DNA of 64,000 nt. It comes from Cheiracanthium punctorium. Taxonomy: Eukaryota; Arthropoda; Arachnida; Araneae; Cheiracanthiidae. Under the pieces are notes generated by a model. That model was not told the origin of the DNA. It saw only the letters and a list, made by a program, of their open reading frames with translations, and did no database searches. Each line of letters begins with the position of its first letter. Positions within the stretch are counted from its first letter, which is position 1. Below are positions 32,866-44,480 of the stretch, one piece after another. The stretch lies in NCBI GenBank assembly GCA_038373885.1, contig JAWZYV010011611.1:1-64000 (forward strand). Direction: 5' to 3'. The translations under genes and the position numbers were made by a program.

Positions 32866-35508
32866 AATCATCCTGTGGAACGCCCAAGGGCTCCACAGGA
32901 AAATCTCTTTGTACCTACGGGACTTTCTTTGCCATAACGACACTGACCTCATACTCATTCAGGAAACCATGTTCCATCCAAATTATAAATACAATATACC
33001 TAACTATACTCTTTACCGTACAGATCGGACGGTCTCTAATGGGCGTACATCTGGCGGTACTGCCATCTACATAAAAAACTCTATACCTCACTCTTTTATT
33101 CCAATACCACTTACATCACTTGAGGCTACTACTGTCATTATACACACCATGCAAGGTCACCTCTGCATATATCAAACCCAAGACTGACTTTCCGGAAAGT
33201 GATTTCCGAATTCTTCTATCTCGTTGCCCCGCTAATATCATTGCGGGTGACTTCAACGCCCACCGCTATGCGTGGAATGGAAGATATAATTGCAAAAGAG
33301 GCACTGGCCTCCTTAAATTTCTAATTGATATGCACTCTAAACTGGCATATCCACCTACTCCCACACACTTTTTTACTACTGGATCTTCCACCATAGACCT
33401 TGTTTTACATCAAGGCTTGCACCAAGTAAAGTGTATGACTCTTCAACATTTTACAGCTGACCATCTTCCGGTGCAATTTGATCTAGATATCAACCTCACA
33501 CTTAAAGACACCACGAGGGTCTCCACCAACTGGAACAGATTTACTGAAACGCTCCTTGACGTTCCTTTTACTGTTCCTACCCTCACTAACTCCCAACAAA
33601 TAGACTCTGAGGTGACTCGTATCACCACCATTATTAGTGACGTTTATGCAAACTCTTCCAAAGCTGTAAACCACAGCGCAAATGCCAAGCTCCCCATTTT
33701 CATACGGAGACTCATTAACCAACAGAACGCTGCCCGTGTATCCTTCCAACAATCCAGATACCCCGAGGACCGGGCCTTATATCATCGCCTTAGGGCAAAA
33801 GTCCGAAAACTCATTCTACAACATTCTCGTCAAAATTGGACGAACTATATTGAGGGTATATCTGCTACTGATGGTTCTATTTGGAGAGCCATTAGAAAAA
33901 TCACCAACAAAAAGACCACCTTACCTCCCCTCAAGGACAATACCAGTACCTATGTTACTGACACTGACAAGGCAAATTGCCTGGCCCGTTATTATTCCAA
34001 GTAAGTTTCTAATGACAACTTTGACAATGACCTTACTGCCCACCAACAAAATGTTGATGACAGAATTATTATATAATTCTGACTTATTAGCTCGTTCTCC
34101 TTCATTTAACATTCCACCTGTGATTCCTTCGGAAGTCGCAAAGGTTATAAACAAACTTAACATCAGGAAATGTCCTGGTCAAGATAAAATATAAAATATG
34201 ATGTTAAAAAACATCCCTGCGAAAATTCTCCTCCTTATTACTTTCCTTACCAACGCCATATTTAAGACACATTACTTTCCAACATCCTGGAAAATTGCCA
34301 TTGTCTATCCCATACCAAAGCCGGGATAAGACATGACTAACCCTTCATCATATAGGCCCATTAGTCTGCTCAGCTCATTGAGTAAGATTATTGAACGCTT
34401 ATTCCTAAACCGTCTTCACGATTACATCTCAAATCACAACTTACTACTACCTGAGCAATTTGGCTTTCGTGAGGGCCACAGTACAATTCACCAATTACTC
34501 AGAGTTGTAGAAACCGCTTTCGAAGCTATACAAGACAAACAGAAGGCTGCCATACTCCTACTCGACTTGCTAAAAGCATTCGACAAAGTATGGCATAATG
34601 GACTTCTATTCAAACTAACACAGCTTAACATCCCTGACGCTTATATACATGTTATTAAAAGCTACCTACTTAACAGAAGCTTTGTTGTCCGTGTTAACGA
34701 CACAACTTCTGATACATATCCCATTTCTAGTGGTGTCCCTCAGGGCTCGATCCTGAGGCCCACATTATTCAATTTATATGTCAATGACATCCCAAGATCT
34801 CCTGATAATACTCTCGCTTTTTTTGCAGACGACACTGCTATTATTGGCCACTCACCCTACAACACTGTGCTTGCCTATTCTATGCAGACACATATAGACA
34901 AAATTGTCGACTGGATGCGAAAATGGCGCATTAACATCAACCCGAATAAGTGCCAAGCACTGAGTTTTACACATTGCCGCCCTCCTTCACGCCTATTTGT
35001 TTGTGGCACTCCAATTGAATGGAGTTCCATAGTAGTGTATCTTGGTGTTACCATTGATAAATCGCTGTGCTGGCGGCACCACATCAAAAATGCTACATAC
35101 AAGATGGTAGCCTCTTTTTCGAAACTTTCTCCCTTCTTATTTAACTCCAAGATTGGGATACATAATAAAACACTACTATACAAAACATTTGTCCGACCTT
35201 CAGCTACATATGCAGCGCCTGAATGGGCGTCTGCAGCCAAATCTAATATAAACGCATTAGAGTCAAAACAAAGCTCTATACTCAGGAAGATCAGACATGG
35301 ACATCATTTCCTCTCCAACATCAACATTAGAAATGACCTAAAAATACCAACTATGAGAAAACATCTCATGGACCTTACGACGCACTTCTTTGACAACTTA
35401 CACAAACTGCCAAATGAAATCCTGGCTGAAATCCTCGACTATGATTACTGCGATCCTCAACATCGCAAACGCCCTCGGACTGCCTTGGCGTCCCCGGACA
35501 TCACCTAG
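32840..35508 (+). pseudogene. ORF2 (endonuclease and reverse transcriptase), broken
   Basis: The ATG at 32840 lies 26 bp before the ORF1 stop. The APE-like endonuclease shows ILWNAQGL, LILIQET, SGGTAIYIK, then after a frameshift near 33170 AGDFNAHRYAWN, STIDLVL and ADHLPV. The RT part shows YRPISLLSSLSKIIERLFLN, FGFREGHST, LLDLLKAFDKVWH, SGVPQGSILRPTLF and FADDTAI with the catalytic Asp pair intact. Lesions: frameshift near 33170, TAA at 34002-34004, frameshift near 34070, TAA at 34192-34194 and at 34327-34329. The span of about 889 codons is the usual length. The family's enzyme nicks target DNA and primes cDNA synthesis there. The longest intact frame is 34333-35508. Confidence 0.9.
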
Positions 35509-36045
35509 ATTCTTACTTTACCTTGCTCGAACATTGTCCCCGTACATATTTGAACATAGATATTTTTGATTTGAATTTCATTCGTCTAGTATTTACTCTC
35601 ACTGACATCTTATACATTTTCTCACTATATTCACCTTTGTTTTTGTACATATTGTATATATTGATTTTTACACTGTTTGCATGGTTCTAATTTGTCCCAC
35701 TGCTTTCATTTTTGATACTCACACTGTACTCCATTTCATGAAACTCGTGGTCTTACTGAGCAACCCGCCCTATGAAGTCCGTGTTTATACACGGGGGGAG
35801 ATTGGGTCAGTCTCCATCATCTTCCAACTTTCTTGTTCCTTTCACGGTTTTCCGCACCCTTGCCTTGCCACGGCTCATTTGTAGGTTTGGCAGACTGGTC
35901 TTTAATGACATTGACATGCTTATGGCCCTGTCTCTTGGGCTTATTTCATGATTTCGCAAAACTCTCATATATCATTACACACTGGAGATAAGCGTACCAT
36001 ACGTTAGGTGTTCCTGTAAAATCGAACTTCATGTCATGTCATGTA
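35509..36045 (+). other. 3' UTR and ATGTC-repeat tail
   Basis: Contains TACACGGGGGGAGATTGGGT at about 35787 and ends CATGTCATGTCATGTA directly before the target duplication. A pentanucleotide tail rather than poly-A is the notable feature. Confidence 0.75.
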
Positions 36046-36060
36046 TGAGTAAAGTATTAG

Positions 36061-36687
36061 TATCTTAAAAAAATTTGACCTTATGGTCCAGTTGTGTTAC
36101 TAGAAGTGTTTGCCTACAGAGATCTTAATGCTAACTTCCGTTGTTGACGGGGAAGCGAATATTAACCCTCATTATATTCAACGCGGCTTACGAGAGTGAT
36201 GATTAGGGGATACAATACCGATCCAGCGAGAACAGGATCCCGCAAATATTTCATACTTGTTATACCTACCCTATTTGGTCCTATTTTGTTTCATATATTT
36301 CCCTATTTTGTTTCATTCATTTGTCCCGTTCAGTTTCAATCCTGCGGGATTGAAACTGAAAAATAAATTATTTTTATTACAATGCCCTTATTTTTATTAC
36401 ATGCCCTTTTCCCAATCATCAACTGGCAAAAATATTTGCATATGAACAATAAGATCCAGTGATCTTGGGCGCTCGCTCATACGTATTGCCAGGCAGGGGC
36501 CATAGTCCTCCCCCCAGCACCTATATTCTTATGATTTACGTACTGTATAACTCAGATGTTCATCAACACTAAATATTGTATTTTTCTGGCACAGGACCCT
36601 TGACTTGTCTCCCTCCCAATAAACAACAATATGGCCACCCGTGCTAGTGATATGTTTAAAAGGTGAACTTCGGTTAACCGCTAAAAA
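36061..36687. other. no gene; contains a perfect hairpin
   Basis: No coding frame. TTCAGTTTCAATCC (36329-36342) pairs perfectly with GGATTGAAACTGAA (36347-36360) around a 4-nt loop. Related GCGGGATT strings recur at 37920-37980. Confidence 0.5.
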
Positions 36688-37615
36688 CACCGCCTTCTAG
36701 AAACACTGTCTGTCAGATTGGGAAGATTGCAATAGGAGAAGTGAAACGCTAGGTGGCACTACTTATGTACCGTACTTATCGAAGTTTAAATTAATAAATG
36801 ATATTACAAGAACTCTTAACAAATATTAATGTTAGAATGTAAAATTGATAAAAACTTTATATAATAACATACATTGTTAATAAATACCGTTTATGGATGT
36901 TTCATATGTTTTTTTCTCTTCTCGTTTTAAAAAGAATCTAAAAAAAACTAATCACTCTATTTTGAAAATAGTTTGTTTACAATTCAAGCCTTCTCCACCT
37001 TTTTTAAAAAAAATACGTAAGTTTAGCTATTTTATATTATATACATATATATATATATATGTTTGTAATTCTTGCTTCTGCTATTATATTCTTTCATGCG
37101 AAGTATGTCATATTTGCAGTATATATTGTATTTTACTTATTAGTTATATATACATACTTATATATAAATTTAGTTGCAGAAGTTTAAGTCTTTATAAATT
37201 TCAAATAAGAAAACAAAGCTACTAAATTTACCTAAAACTCATTATAAATTAAGAGGTGACTATGAATACATCAGGTTATTTTATGCTCTTACCATAAAAA
37301 TATGGCCATTAACATTTCCAATATATTTTATTTTAAAAGAACGCAGCATTTTAAGTTTTGCATGCACACTTATCATGAGTTCTAAGTTTAATAGATTTGT
37401 TTTTTCATTTGAAAAGTGTTTTATATGTGTGTGTTATTATACAAAGTTTCTGTCAATTTTACATTCCAACACCAGTATTTGTTAAGAGTTCTTGTAATAA
37501 AAAAAATTTAATTTACTAATAGGGTATACCCAAGAAGCAGGGAACACCATGTGGCGCTTCGCTTCTCATATTGAATTCTTCCCAATCTGACAGGAAGTGT
37601 TTCTAGGAGGCGGTG
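36688..37615. mobile_element. 928-bp element with inverted repeats of about 190 bp
   Basis: The left arm (36688-36875) and right arm (37425-37615) are imperfect inverted copies. Shared strings are CACCGCC-TCTAGAAACACT, TGTCAGATTGGGAAGA, TTACAAGAACTCTTAACAAA and GAATGTAAAATTGA. The interior is AT-rich with a small TA run. No transposase frame. The target duplication is not evident. Confidence 0.75.
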
Positions 37616-40600
37616 CTAAGAAATGTGTGGCTCTTTCAGAGTTTGATGCAAAGAAAAAAAAGCTTTTTAAGCACTTTTGTATTCTCTGAGTGTCTCTTTT
37701 CGTTGTCTTTTTTACATTCTTCTTTTATAGCAACTAAGAAATAACAGCATATTGTTATGAATAACATGAGTACAATTTTCATACATATGTAATGTATTGT
37801 ATTAATTATCAAATAAGATAAAGCATTAAAGTCAAACTTGATAGTTCTTACAATTTTATTTTCCTACTTTTCTCTTTCGAAATCAATTTTTAGTTGAATT
37901 AAATATCAATCCCGAGGGATTGCGGGATCAACAAATCTCATTTCCGCAATCCCGCGAAACGAAAAACAGTGTGGGATTGCATTCCCTAATGATGATCTAG
38001 AATCTTGATCCGATGTAACTAGATTAGCGTTTTTCAACCGGTGGGGCGCGCCTCCTTCAGCGGTAGCAGATAGTTTGCAGGGGTTGGGCGAGAGAAAACA
38101 GGCAAGGAGCATGGGATAATGCGTGTTTTAAAAAAATCGTCTTATTTTTACTCTAAAACATACCTATTTCCGTTTAAAATGTTTATTCAATCTTAAATCG
38201 ACAACATTATTTGGTTGAAAAGGAGACTAAATGTTCATTGTTGAAGAATAAAAATTGTATGTACGCTGAGGAAGGGATAGTGGAGCATTGTAAGTTATAT
38301 TTTGTTAGCGGGTTCTCATTTTTTGAACTACAGACATAATCTTCCGTCGATACATGCATAACAAAAAGCGTCACCATGTCAATTGGAAAGCAATCGTAAG
38401 TTTCGAATTTCACACCTCTAGTAGTCGAATGGAGAAACTTTTGGGAAAATCCTACAATGCCGAGTAAATTCGTTTACTGTTGAATTCCCACTTTTTTTTC
38501 CCATTCCTATATGTCTCAAAGTTATATTTGTATTTTTGTCACTGTCTGTTTTAAAATTGCATGTGTAAGATAGCAAATTTCAGAATCTGTCAAATGATTT
38601 ACGTTACGTGTAATGAGAATTTGTGCAGTTCTTTTACTTAAGAACAACCGCGCCAAAGTTTTTGTATTATAATGATTTTCTTCTGTACATAAATAAAATA
38701 AAGTGCAGCAGTTGTCTTATGTAGGTTTCTCCTGCCACAGCTGTTCTCACATGCGCATACCGAACTCTGATAAGCATTCACTTAGATGCATTTTAAAGAT
38801 TAGCTACTAAGATGGGGAAAATATTGATGCATCTCCCCTGTTTTCATCACTATACATACATAGCGGAAGAGCTGCGAGTATATCTTAATATTATGTATAC
38901 CCGTGTGTATTACTCTTTTTTCTGACCAAGTAGTTAGTGGTTCAGCTGTTCCAATTTTCTGTTCCAAGTAGTTAGTGGTTCAGCCACTGCCTGTCAGTGG
39001 AAACTCGCTAGTTTTCTATCAAACTTAGCTTGTAGTAGAGACGCTATCTTTCTATTCGCTTTGTTTCTGGTGATACAAATTCCAGAAATAACCAAGAAAA
39101 CACTACGAATACAACTTTGCAGATCTTTTATCCATTTCATCAAACAAGTTCTCGAGTGTAAATAAGTATATTCATTACACTAATATTATTTTCCAGTAAA
39201 GAAATTTTATTACACAGATCGATAGCAACCTTCAAAAGGCCAGGAGATCGTCTATAAAGTCGGCATTGGCGGCTTCTGCTATAAATCGCCAAATATGGTA
39301 AGAAAAATCTTTCGAAATATGAACATAGCTTGGCGGGAAATCAAAAAATACCTGATGTGGTAATATTAAGGTATGATGCGTTCAAATGGAATTTAAAAAA
39401 ATTATTACTCACGTTCTAATTAACCGAGTTAAGGAGTATGTCCAGGTAATTTGAAAATGCATAATATATTAAAATTTTGTTTACTTACTCTATTAATGTT
39501 CTATAACTAACAAAGTAAGAGCCTTATCTAAAAATAATTATTCATACATTGGTTGTATATTGTTTTAACCTTTAAACGAATTCAACTAATATGCCAAACA
39601 TTTAAAAAAAATTTCAGCATTTTTTTTTTTTTTTTTTTTTTTAAGGCGGAGTTACTTACAACTCTGCCTTTTGGGTAGCTTATAAGTTATTGGATTTAAT
39701 TTGGATTTTTTTGTGTTCTAGTAAAAAGTGGTACAGTATCCTAGTAAATGAACAGAGATTAACATTGTATTCTTAATTTACTGGAATTACATAACATTTC
39801 CTGCTTATTAACGTCGCACAATACACATCAACAAATTATTATTTTTTTTTTTTCAAGAGAAATAAGACTTGTGATAATGAAAAACATTTTCTCTTTTTCC
39901 AAAAACTTATTTAATTGCTCAGTTTAAGTTAATTTTTCCCTAAAAATATGGTTACAATTGCGATAGAATGATAGTGGCAATTCTGTGAGAGTGCTTCAGA
40001 ATAATGATGTTATAAGTGGTTACGAATAATGATGTTATAAGTATTTGTCATTAATTATAATCCTTGTTATTTTTATTTTCTTTCACAGCATCTTAAAAAT
40101 ACCTTAGTCTATTTTATCACTTGGGGAAGAACAATTCTTTTTTTAATTAGGAACATTTAAAAGGGCGTTATTTCCGCACTCCTTTCCTCCTTGCATAAGC
40201 CACAGTTTTCCCGCTCTACAACTGAATGATCTGGGAATGACGAAGCAACGCCCAGAGTTGTTTATTAGAACATCTTCCAATACGATAAAATGGTACTTGG
40301 TGACAGATTTGCTTACGGAAAAAGAGCACAAATTGTGTTTCCACATTTGGAGCCAGAGTGTGTATACAAGCAGTGGGAGATTAAGAAATTATTTTTGAGG
40401 AGGAGTTTAGTTTTTATAACAGCTTATTCGAACCAAACAAAATGTAGAATTTTAGTCTGAACCAGTGTAGAAACTTTTAAGTGGGTGTAAGATATATTTT
40501 TAAAATATCGCTTTACCTATCGAAAATGTTAATGGTTTATTTCCAAAAAGTCATTTGATTTTGGTACATAAATACAAATAAACTAATTGAATCGAACACG

Positions 40601-41455
40601 AAGTTTTTAGAATATCTCTTTCAGGCTATATTTTTCGCTGTAATGAACTGCATCAGTTACAAAACTTTTACGAAAAATTCTTAAAATAAAAAATTTTGCA
40701 GATTGTGCCACAATTTTAAACGTTTTACGATGCGATTCAATATTTAAAAATTTTCCCGAAAAGTCGTATAAGAAGCAGAAAATTTTCATTTATTTCAGTG
40801 TGTAGTGCAGCCTTATGAACCATCATTCTGGACTTTTTCCCGTGCCTGGAACAGTTAGATTAATTTGTGTAACAAGACCGTGATTAAGATTTTGTTTCTT
40901 CGATCTACACTCTTAAAGCAGAATTTTATCATTGATCAATAGTTTTTTCCTTTGATAGGGGGGGGGGTGTGAAGCCTCGTAGCCTTCTCTCCTGGATCCG
41001 TCATTCCTATTTCATAGACAGGTAAAATTTTTGAAGAGATTAATGTGAGGAATATTTCCTGCTATTTTTTTGTAGAAATTGGCTTCTTAAACTTATAACA
41101 CCGGAAAAAAAAAATTATAGAAAATTTAATGTACAAAGGCATGCAAGGGTGTGCAAATTTGGAGGGCAAAGTAAAAATTTGTAGTTTTTATAAATGTATG
41201 TGTTTTGATGTGTGTTATCCTAAGTTAAGATTTTTCCTTATTACTAAATGTTTACCTTGGTAAATTTTGTATGATTGTGATTTATCTTGAAATTTCCGAA
41301 GAAAGGAATAATTTAATATAAACTCCAACAAAATTTGCTCAAAAATGGTTTAATTAACTCAAACAGTTTTATGTACATTTTGCATCTGTTATCAAACACT
41401 GGAAACACATTGAAAAAAAAATAAAATGCTTCACTCAACAATATTCATCAAATCT
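37616..41455. other. 3.8 kb without a supported gene
   Basis: AT-rich. 37905-37980 has several GCGGGATT/AATCCCGC strings. CAACCGGTGGGGCGCGCC at about 38036 resembles a hAT end. A 23-base T run near 39617 is followed by the small hairpin AAGGCGGAGTT/AACTCTGCCTT (39643-39669). Frames at 40143-40346 and 40607-40789 (minus) have no recognisable domain. Confidence 0.5.
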
Positions 41456-42070
41456 TGCTACGATTCATTTCTAGATATCATTCATGATTCCTAGCCTCTA
41501 ATAAATCCTTCTTGTTTCTCGTGCGTATAAAGAGCACTTTGGTAGAAGCCTCTGGAACTTTCATTGACTCTTCAGGCAACTTTCTTATTTTAGATATTAT
41601 GAGTTTACATGTATGTGGAGGTTCATTACTCTATCTGACCAGTCTATCAGTTCCGAAAGGAAAGTTGCATTTGGATTTATTGGAGGCGTTATTCTAGGCC
41701 GAACAGATAGATCTCCCGGTGTATCATCATCTTTATTTCTTGCTTCGATTCATTTCAAGATATCATTCTTGATGCCTAGCCTCTAATAAAACCTTCTTGT
41801 TTCTCGTGCGTATAAAGAGCACTTTGGTAGAAGCCTCTGTTACTTGTTTAACACATCTCTCTATGGATTGTCCATAGCATGGCCACTTTGGAACTTTCAT
41901 TGACTCTTCAGGCAACTTTCTTATTTCAGATATTATGAGTTTACATGTATGTGGAGGTTCATTACTCTATCTGGTCTATCGGTTCCGAAAGGAAAGTTGC
42001 ATTTGGATTTATTGGAGGTGTTATTCTAGGCCGAACAGATACATCTCCTGGTGTATCATCATCTTTATTC
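41456..42070. repeat. tandem duplication of the 3' end of a transposase pseudogene
   Basis: 41456-41740 and 41741-42070 are direct copies. Both carry CTTCTTGTTTCTCGTGCGTA, AAGAGCACTTTGGTAGAAGC, GAACTTTCATTGACTCTTCA and TTACATGTATGTGGAGG. Copy 1 lacks about 52 bp that copy 2 retains (about 41839-41889). The copies are otherwise close, so the duplication is fairly recent. Confidence 0.85.
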
Positions 42071-43264
42071 CTTAATTCAATTATCTTCTGGACCCCTGCT
42101 TTCCTTTCTTCTTGCTCTTCCGAACATTAAAGTGTCTGAAGCACCATTTCACTAAATGTGAACCGCGTTGAATGTTAGATTGTTGGCAAAACAATATCTG
42201 CTACTACCTTCTTCTGAGATTTTAAGAGCTTCAGTTGATAAAGAATGTGGCGAGGCCCTTCCACCCAAGAGAATTTCGATTTGATTGTAAACCAGCAGGG
42301 ATAGTAAACGCCAACAAAGTATTTCACAAGCAGTTGTAACGTTTTCAGGTTGTTGTCTTTAGATCATTTTTTGAAACCCATAGGCGACTATTTGCAGTTG
42401 TTAGTTACAGCTGTTGTCAGGTACAGCTGTTGCCACCGAGAGTGGCTAACAGGACCAATTTCTAATAATGCCAGATTAGTTGGAAATCCACCTGTCTTTA
42501 TGGCCTGAGTTATCCTGTAACCATAAGCCAGATCTGTAGAGAGATCTTTGGCATAAGAGTCACTCAATGGAATCAAAGGCTCTGGAAAGGATAGTCTGAC
42601 AAATGACGGATTAATTTCAGGTTCTGTTGCAGTATCAAGCATGTTGCCGATTGTACCACTCCATTTCTTGTTACACAAAGTTTTTCCATCTAACTCTTTG
42701 ATCAAGTGTCTCAATGATAGCTCATTAGAATGAAGATCACAAACCAACCAAATGAGTTTTCGATTCAACTTTACCTCAACCCAATCCATAACTCCGCCTT
42801 TCCAACCAGTGTTAACATTCGTTGAGTCACCACCAGTAGCCTGCAAACTTTTATCAATGATGTTTTTCTTTAAGAAATCCACAAGATGGTTAGCAATAAC
42901 TTCAGCAGGTTTACTTTTTGTTAAGTCATTCTATGGAGCAAAATGGCAAAGATATCTTCCGCATGGCTCACTGCAAACAGTGTAATGATCGTCTTTCATA
43001 ATACTCGGAACTTCTGACTTGATTTATCTGCTTTTAACAGAACTCCAGTGGAATATCTGAGTCCACCAGAGAAGATACATTTAATATTACCTATCCGGCA
43101 TCGAGCATGAAATTCTTCATCAAGTGATTTCATAACTTTTTCTTGTGCCCTTTTTACTTTATTGTGATCCATCACAAGTCTCCTGTCTCCTTCAATAATT
43201 AATCCAGCCTCCAAAAATGCAGCTGTTGTAATGGCAGCTGTAGCACGTAGGCCAACACCAAACC
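41741..43264 (-). pseudogene. transposase-like protein, central and C-terminal part
   Basis: Read from 43264 downward: RFGVGLRATAAIT, then LIIEGDRRLVMDHNKVKRAQ, a frameshift near 43015, DDHYTVCSEPCGRYLCHF, a stop, PAEVIANHLVDFLKKN, GGDSTNVNTGWKGG, KLIWLVCDLH, KTGGFPTNLALLEIGPVSHS, YYPCWFTIKSKFSWVEGPRH, and near the end SIERCVKQVTEAS. The longest clean frame is 42388-42882. It aligns in order with the transposase at 2447-4782: GGDSTNVNTG with CFDTTASNTG, KLIWLVCDLH with ELIWLPCRHH, and the late SIERC with IAERG. So this is a second, decayed member of the same broad group, in another subfamily. No terminal repeats were identified. Confidence 0.75.
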
Positions 43265-43740
43265 TAATACTTTACAATGCAACATTCCGCAATTGTACTG
43301 TATTGTGTGTGTGTTCCAGAAATACTCTGCTTATTTTCTGGGTTTGTCGTTCTAAAGTCCAGTTGGAGTAGAAAGTACTCGTAAAAAGCCACTTGTGAGG
43401 ATGGAACACAAACTTTATTGCTTCTAGAGCGTCGTAGAATAATCAGCTGTACCAAATTCACAAGCACAATCAAACAGTAATGTGCTTTTAGCAGTCAGCT
43501 TAGATGTGAAGCTCTCACAAATGTTGTATTTCTCACACAAAATAAAAACACTTTCACATTCAAAAATTCAGTGAAAATATTCAAGAGATACCGTACACGA
43601 TCCCTTAAGACACAGCAATGAAGAATTTATACACAGCACTTTGAAAACAGCTTCGTAATGCAAGCTAAAACACGGCTTCTATCACATAGTAAAGGAAGCG
43701 TACTCACTCAGAGCTTGTACCACACTTCCTCTAAACACTT

Positions 43741-43781
43741 GTATTTATAGGTAGGGCAGAAGCTACAAGAAACTTCTAGAA
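43741..43781 (-). promoter_or_regulatory. heat-shock element next to a TATA box
   Basis: GAAACTTCTAGAA (43769-43781) is three alternating nGAAn units at correct spacing, the canonical HSF site. About 20 bp downstream on the minus strand is CTATAAATAC (43741-43750). The motif match is direct; promoter activity is inference. Confidence 0.55.
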
Positions 43782-43923
43782 GAGTCTATTTCTCGAGGAT
43801 TCAACATAAAGCGGGAATTTCGATTACGTCATAGAAGAGAAATATTAGGCGATTATGCGATTTTAATGCAGCAAAACTAACTTTACATCCTCCATTGGGA
43901 AAGCCACGCTAAATGACCAAAAT

Positions 43924-43970
43924 GTCGCCAAGCTTGGCGACTTTTGGAGGAATGTCGCCAAATTTGGCGC
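43924..43970. repeat. paired TGGCGAC palindromes
   Basis: GTCGCCAAGCTTGGCGAC (43924-43941) is a perfect 18-bp palindrome, followed 12 bp later by GTCGCCAAATTTGGCGC (43954-43970). Confidence 0.85.
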
Positions 43971-44209
43971 CAAAAATAAGTCCGCAAAAGTGAAGTTAAC
44001 GAAGACCTACGACCAATATTTGTCGAGATTTCTAGAAACCCATAGAAAAACAATGGGGAAACTGAAATCTCCGTAACTCCGGTTCTAGTTGACCGATTTT
44101 GATGCAACCAAAAGCAAAATTTAACTATTTGAAGCCAAGAATACGAATTTTGAACTATTTTAAGCCCCAGAACAGCGAGTTGTCCCGAAAATTCGTAATA
44201 GTATTATAA

Positions 44210-44480
44210 ATGATACTTGTACTGGAAGTCGAAGGTACATCAGAATCACCACACAGAATCTGCAAAGAATCTTCAAATATTTCAACCCAAACATCATTTG
44301 GGTCTTCGTAGAAGAAAAGACATTCGTTTAGTTGTAATGTTAACTGGCCCTTCTTTTTCTGCTTTTATTCAGAATTTCTTCTAAAGTCATCTTCTTGTCT
44401 CTTCTGCTTTTTAATTTGTCTTCTGTGCTCAGGCAGATCTGGTAATCCAATCTGATGCTGTCCAATAGTTCCAAACGTTA
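44210..44480 (-). pseudogene. probable N-terminal part of the transposase-like pseudogene
   Basis: Minus-strand reading gives GTIGQHQIGLPDLPEHRRQI and, after a stop, QLTLQLNECLFFYEDPNDVW followed by SLQILCGDSDVPSTSSTS. The composition (basic stretch, acidic patch, Ser-rich run) suits the start of the protein whose core resumes at 43264. That the parts were once joined is inference from order and orientation. Confidence 0.5.

Larger units (their letters stand above)
30467..36045 (+). mobile_element. full-length Jockey-clade non-LTR retrotransposon
   Basis: A perfect 15-bp duplication TGAGTAAAGTATTAG lies at 30452-30466 and 36046-36060, so both ends are fixed and the copy is 5579 bp. Layout: 5' UTR (30467-31024), ORF1 with zinc knuckles (31025-32865), ORF2 with endonuclease and reverse transcriptase (32840-35508), 3' UTR, and a short ATGTC-repeat tail instead of a long poly-A. 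ORF1 and ORF2 overlap by 26 bp in different frames. Both ORFs carry several frameshifts and stops, so this copy is dead. Clade assignment rests on gag zinc-knuckle pattern, the PRE_C2HC-like segment and RT motifs. Confidence 0.92.
43265..44165 (-). mobile_element. LTR-like insertion with promoter and poly-A signal
   Basis: About 0.9 kb separates the two halves of the transposase pseudogene. On the minus strand it has a heat-shock element, a TATA box and an AATAAA signal (43414-43419) in the order of U3-R-U5. No gag or pol frame is present, so a solo LTR is the best guess. Exact ends and target duplication were not resolved. An intron with cryptic signals is the alternative. Confidence 0.45.

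Noticed and set aside
32840..35508. An active retrotransposon
   Set aside because: At least three in-frame stops and two frameshifts in ORF2 alone.
36329..36360. A CRISPR-repeat-like ATTGAAAC string
   Set aside because: It occurs once, inside a simple palindrome, with no spacers, and the DNA is eukaryotic.
40143..40346. Possible small host gene on the minus strand
   Set aside because: No splice context, no recognisable motif and no neighbouring exons.
42388..42882. Functional 164-residue gene on its own
   Set aside because: Homologous sequence continues beyond both ends through stops and frameshifts, so it is one open stretch of a decayed transposase.
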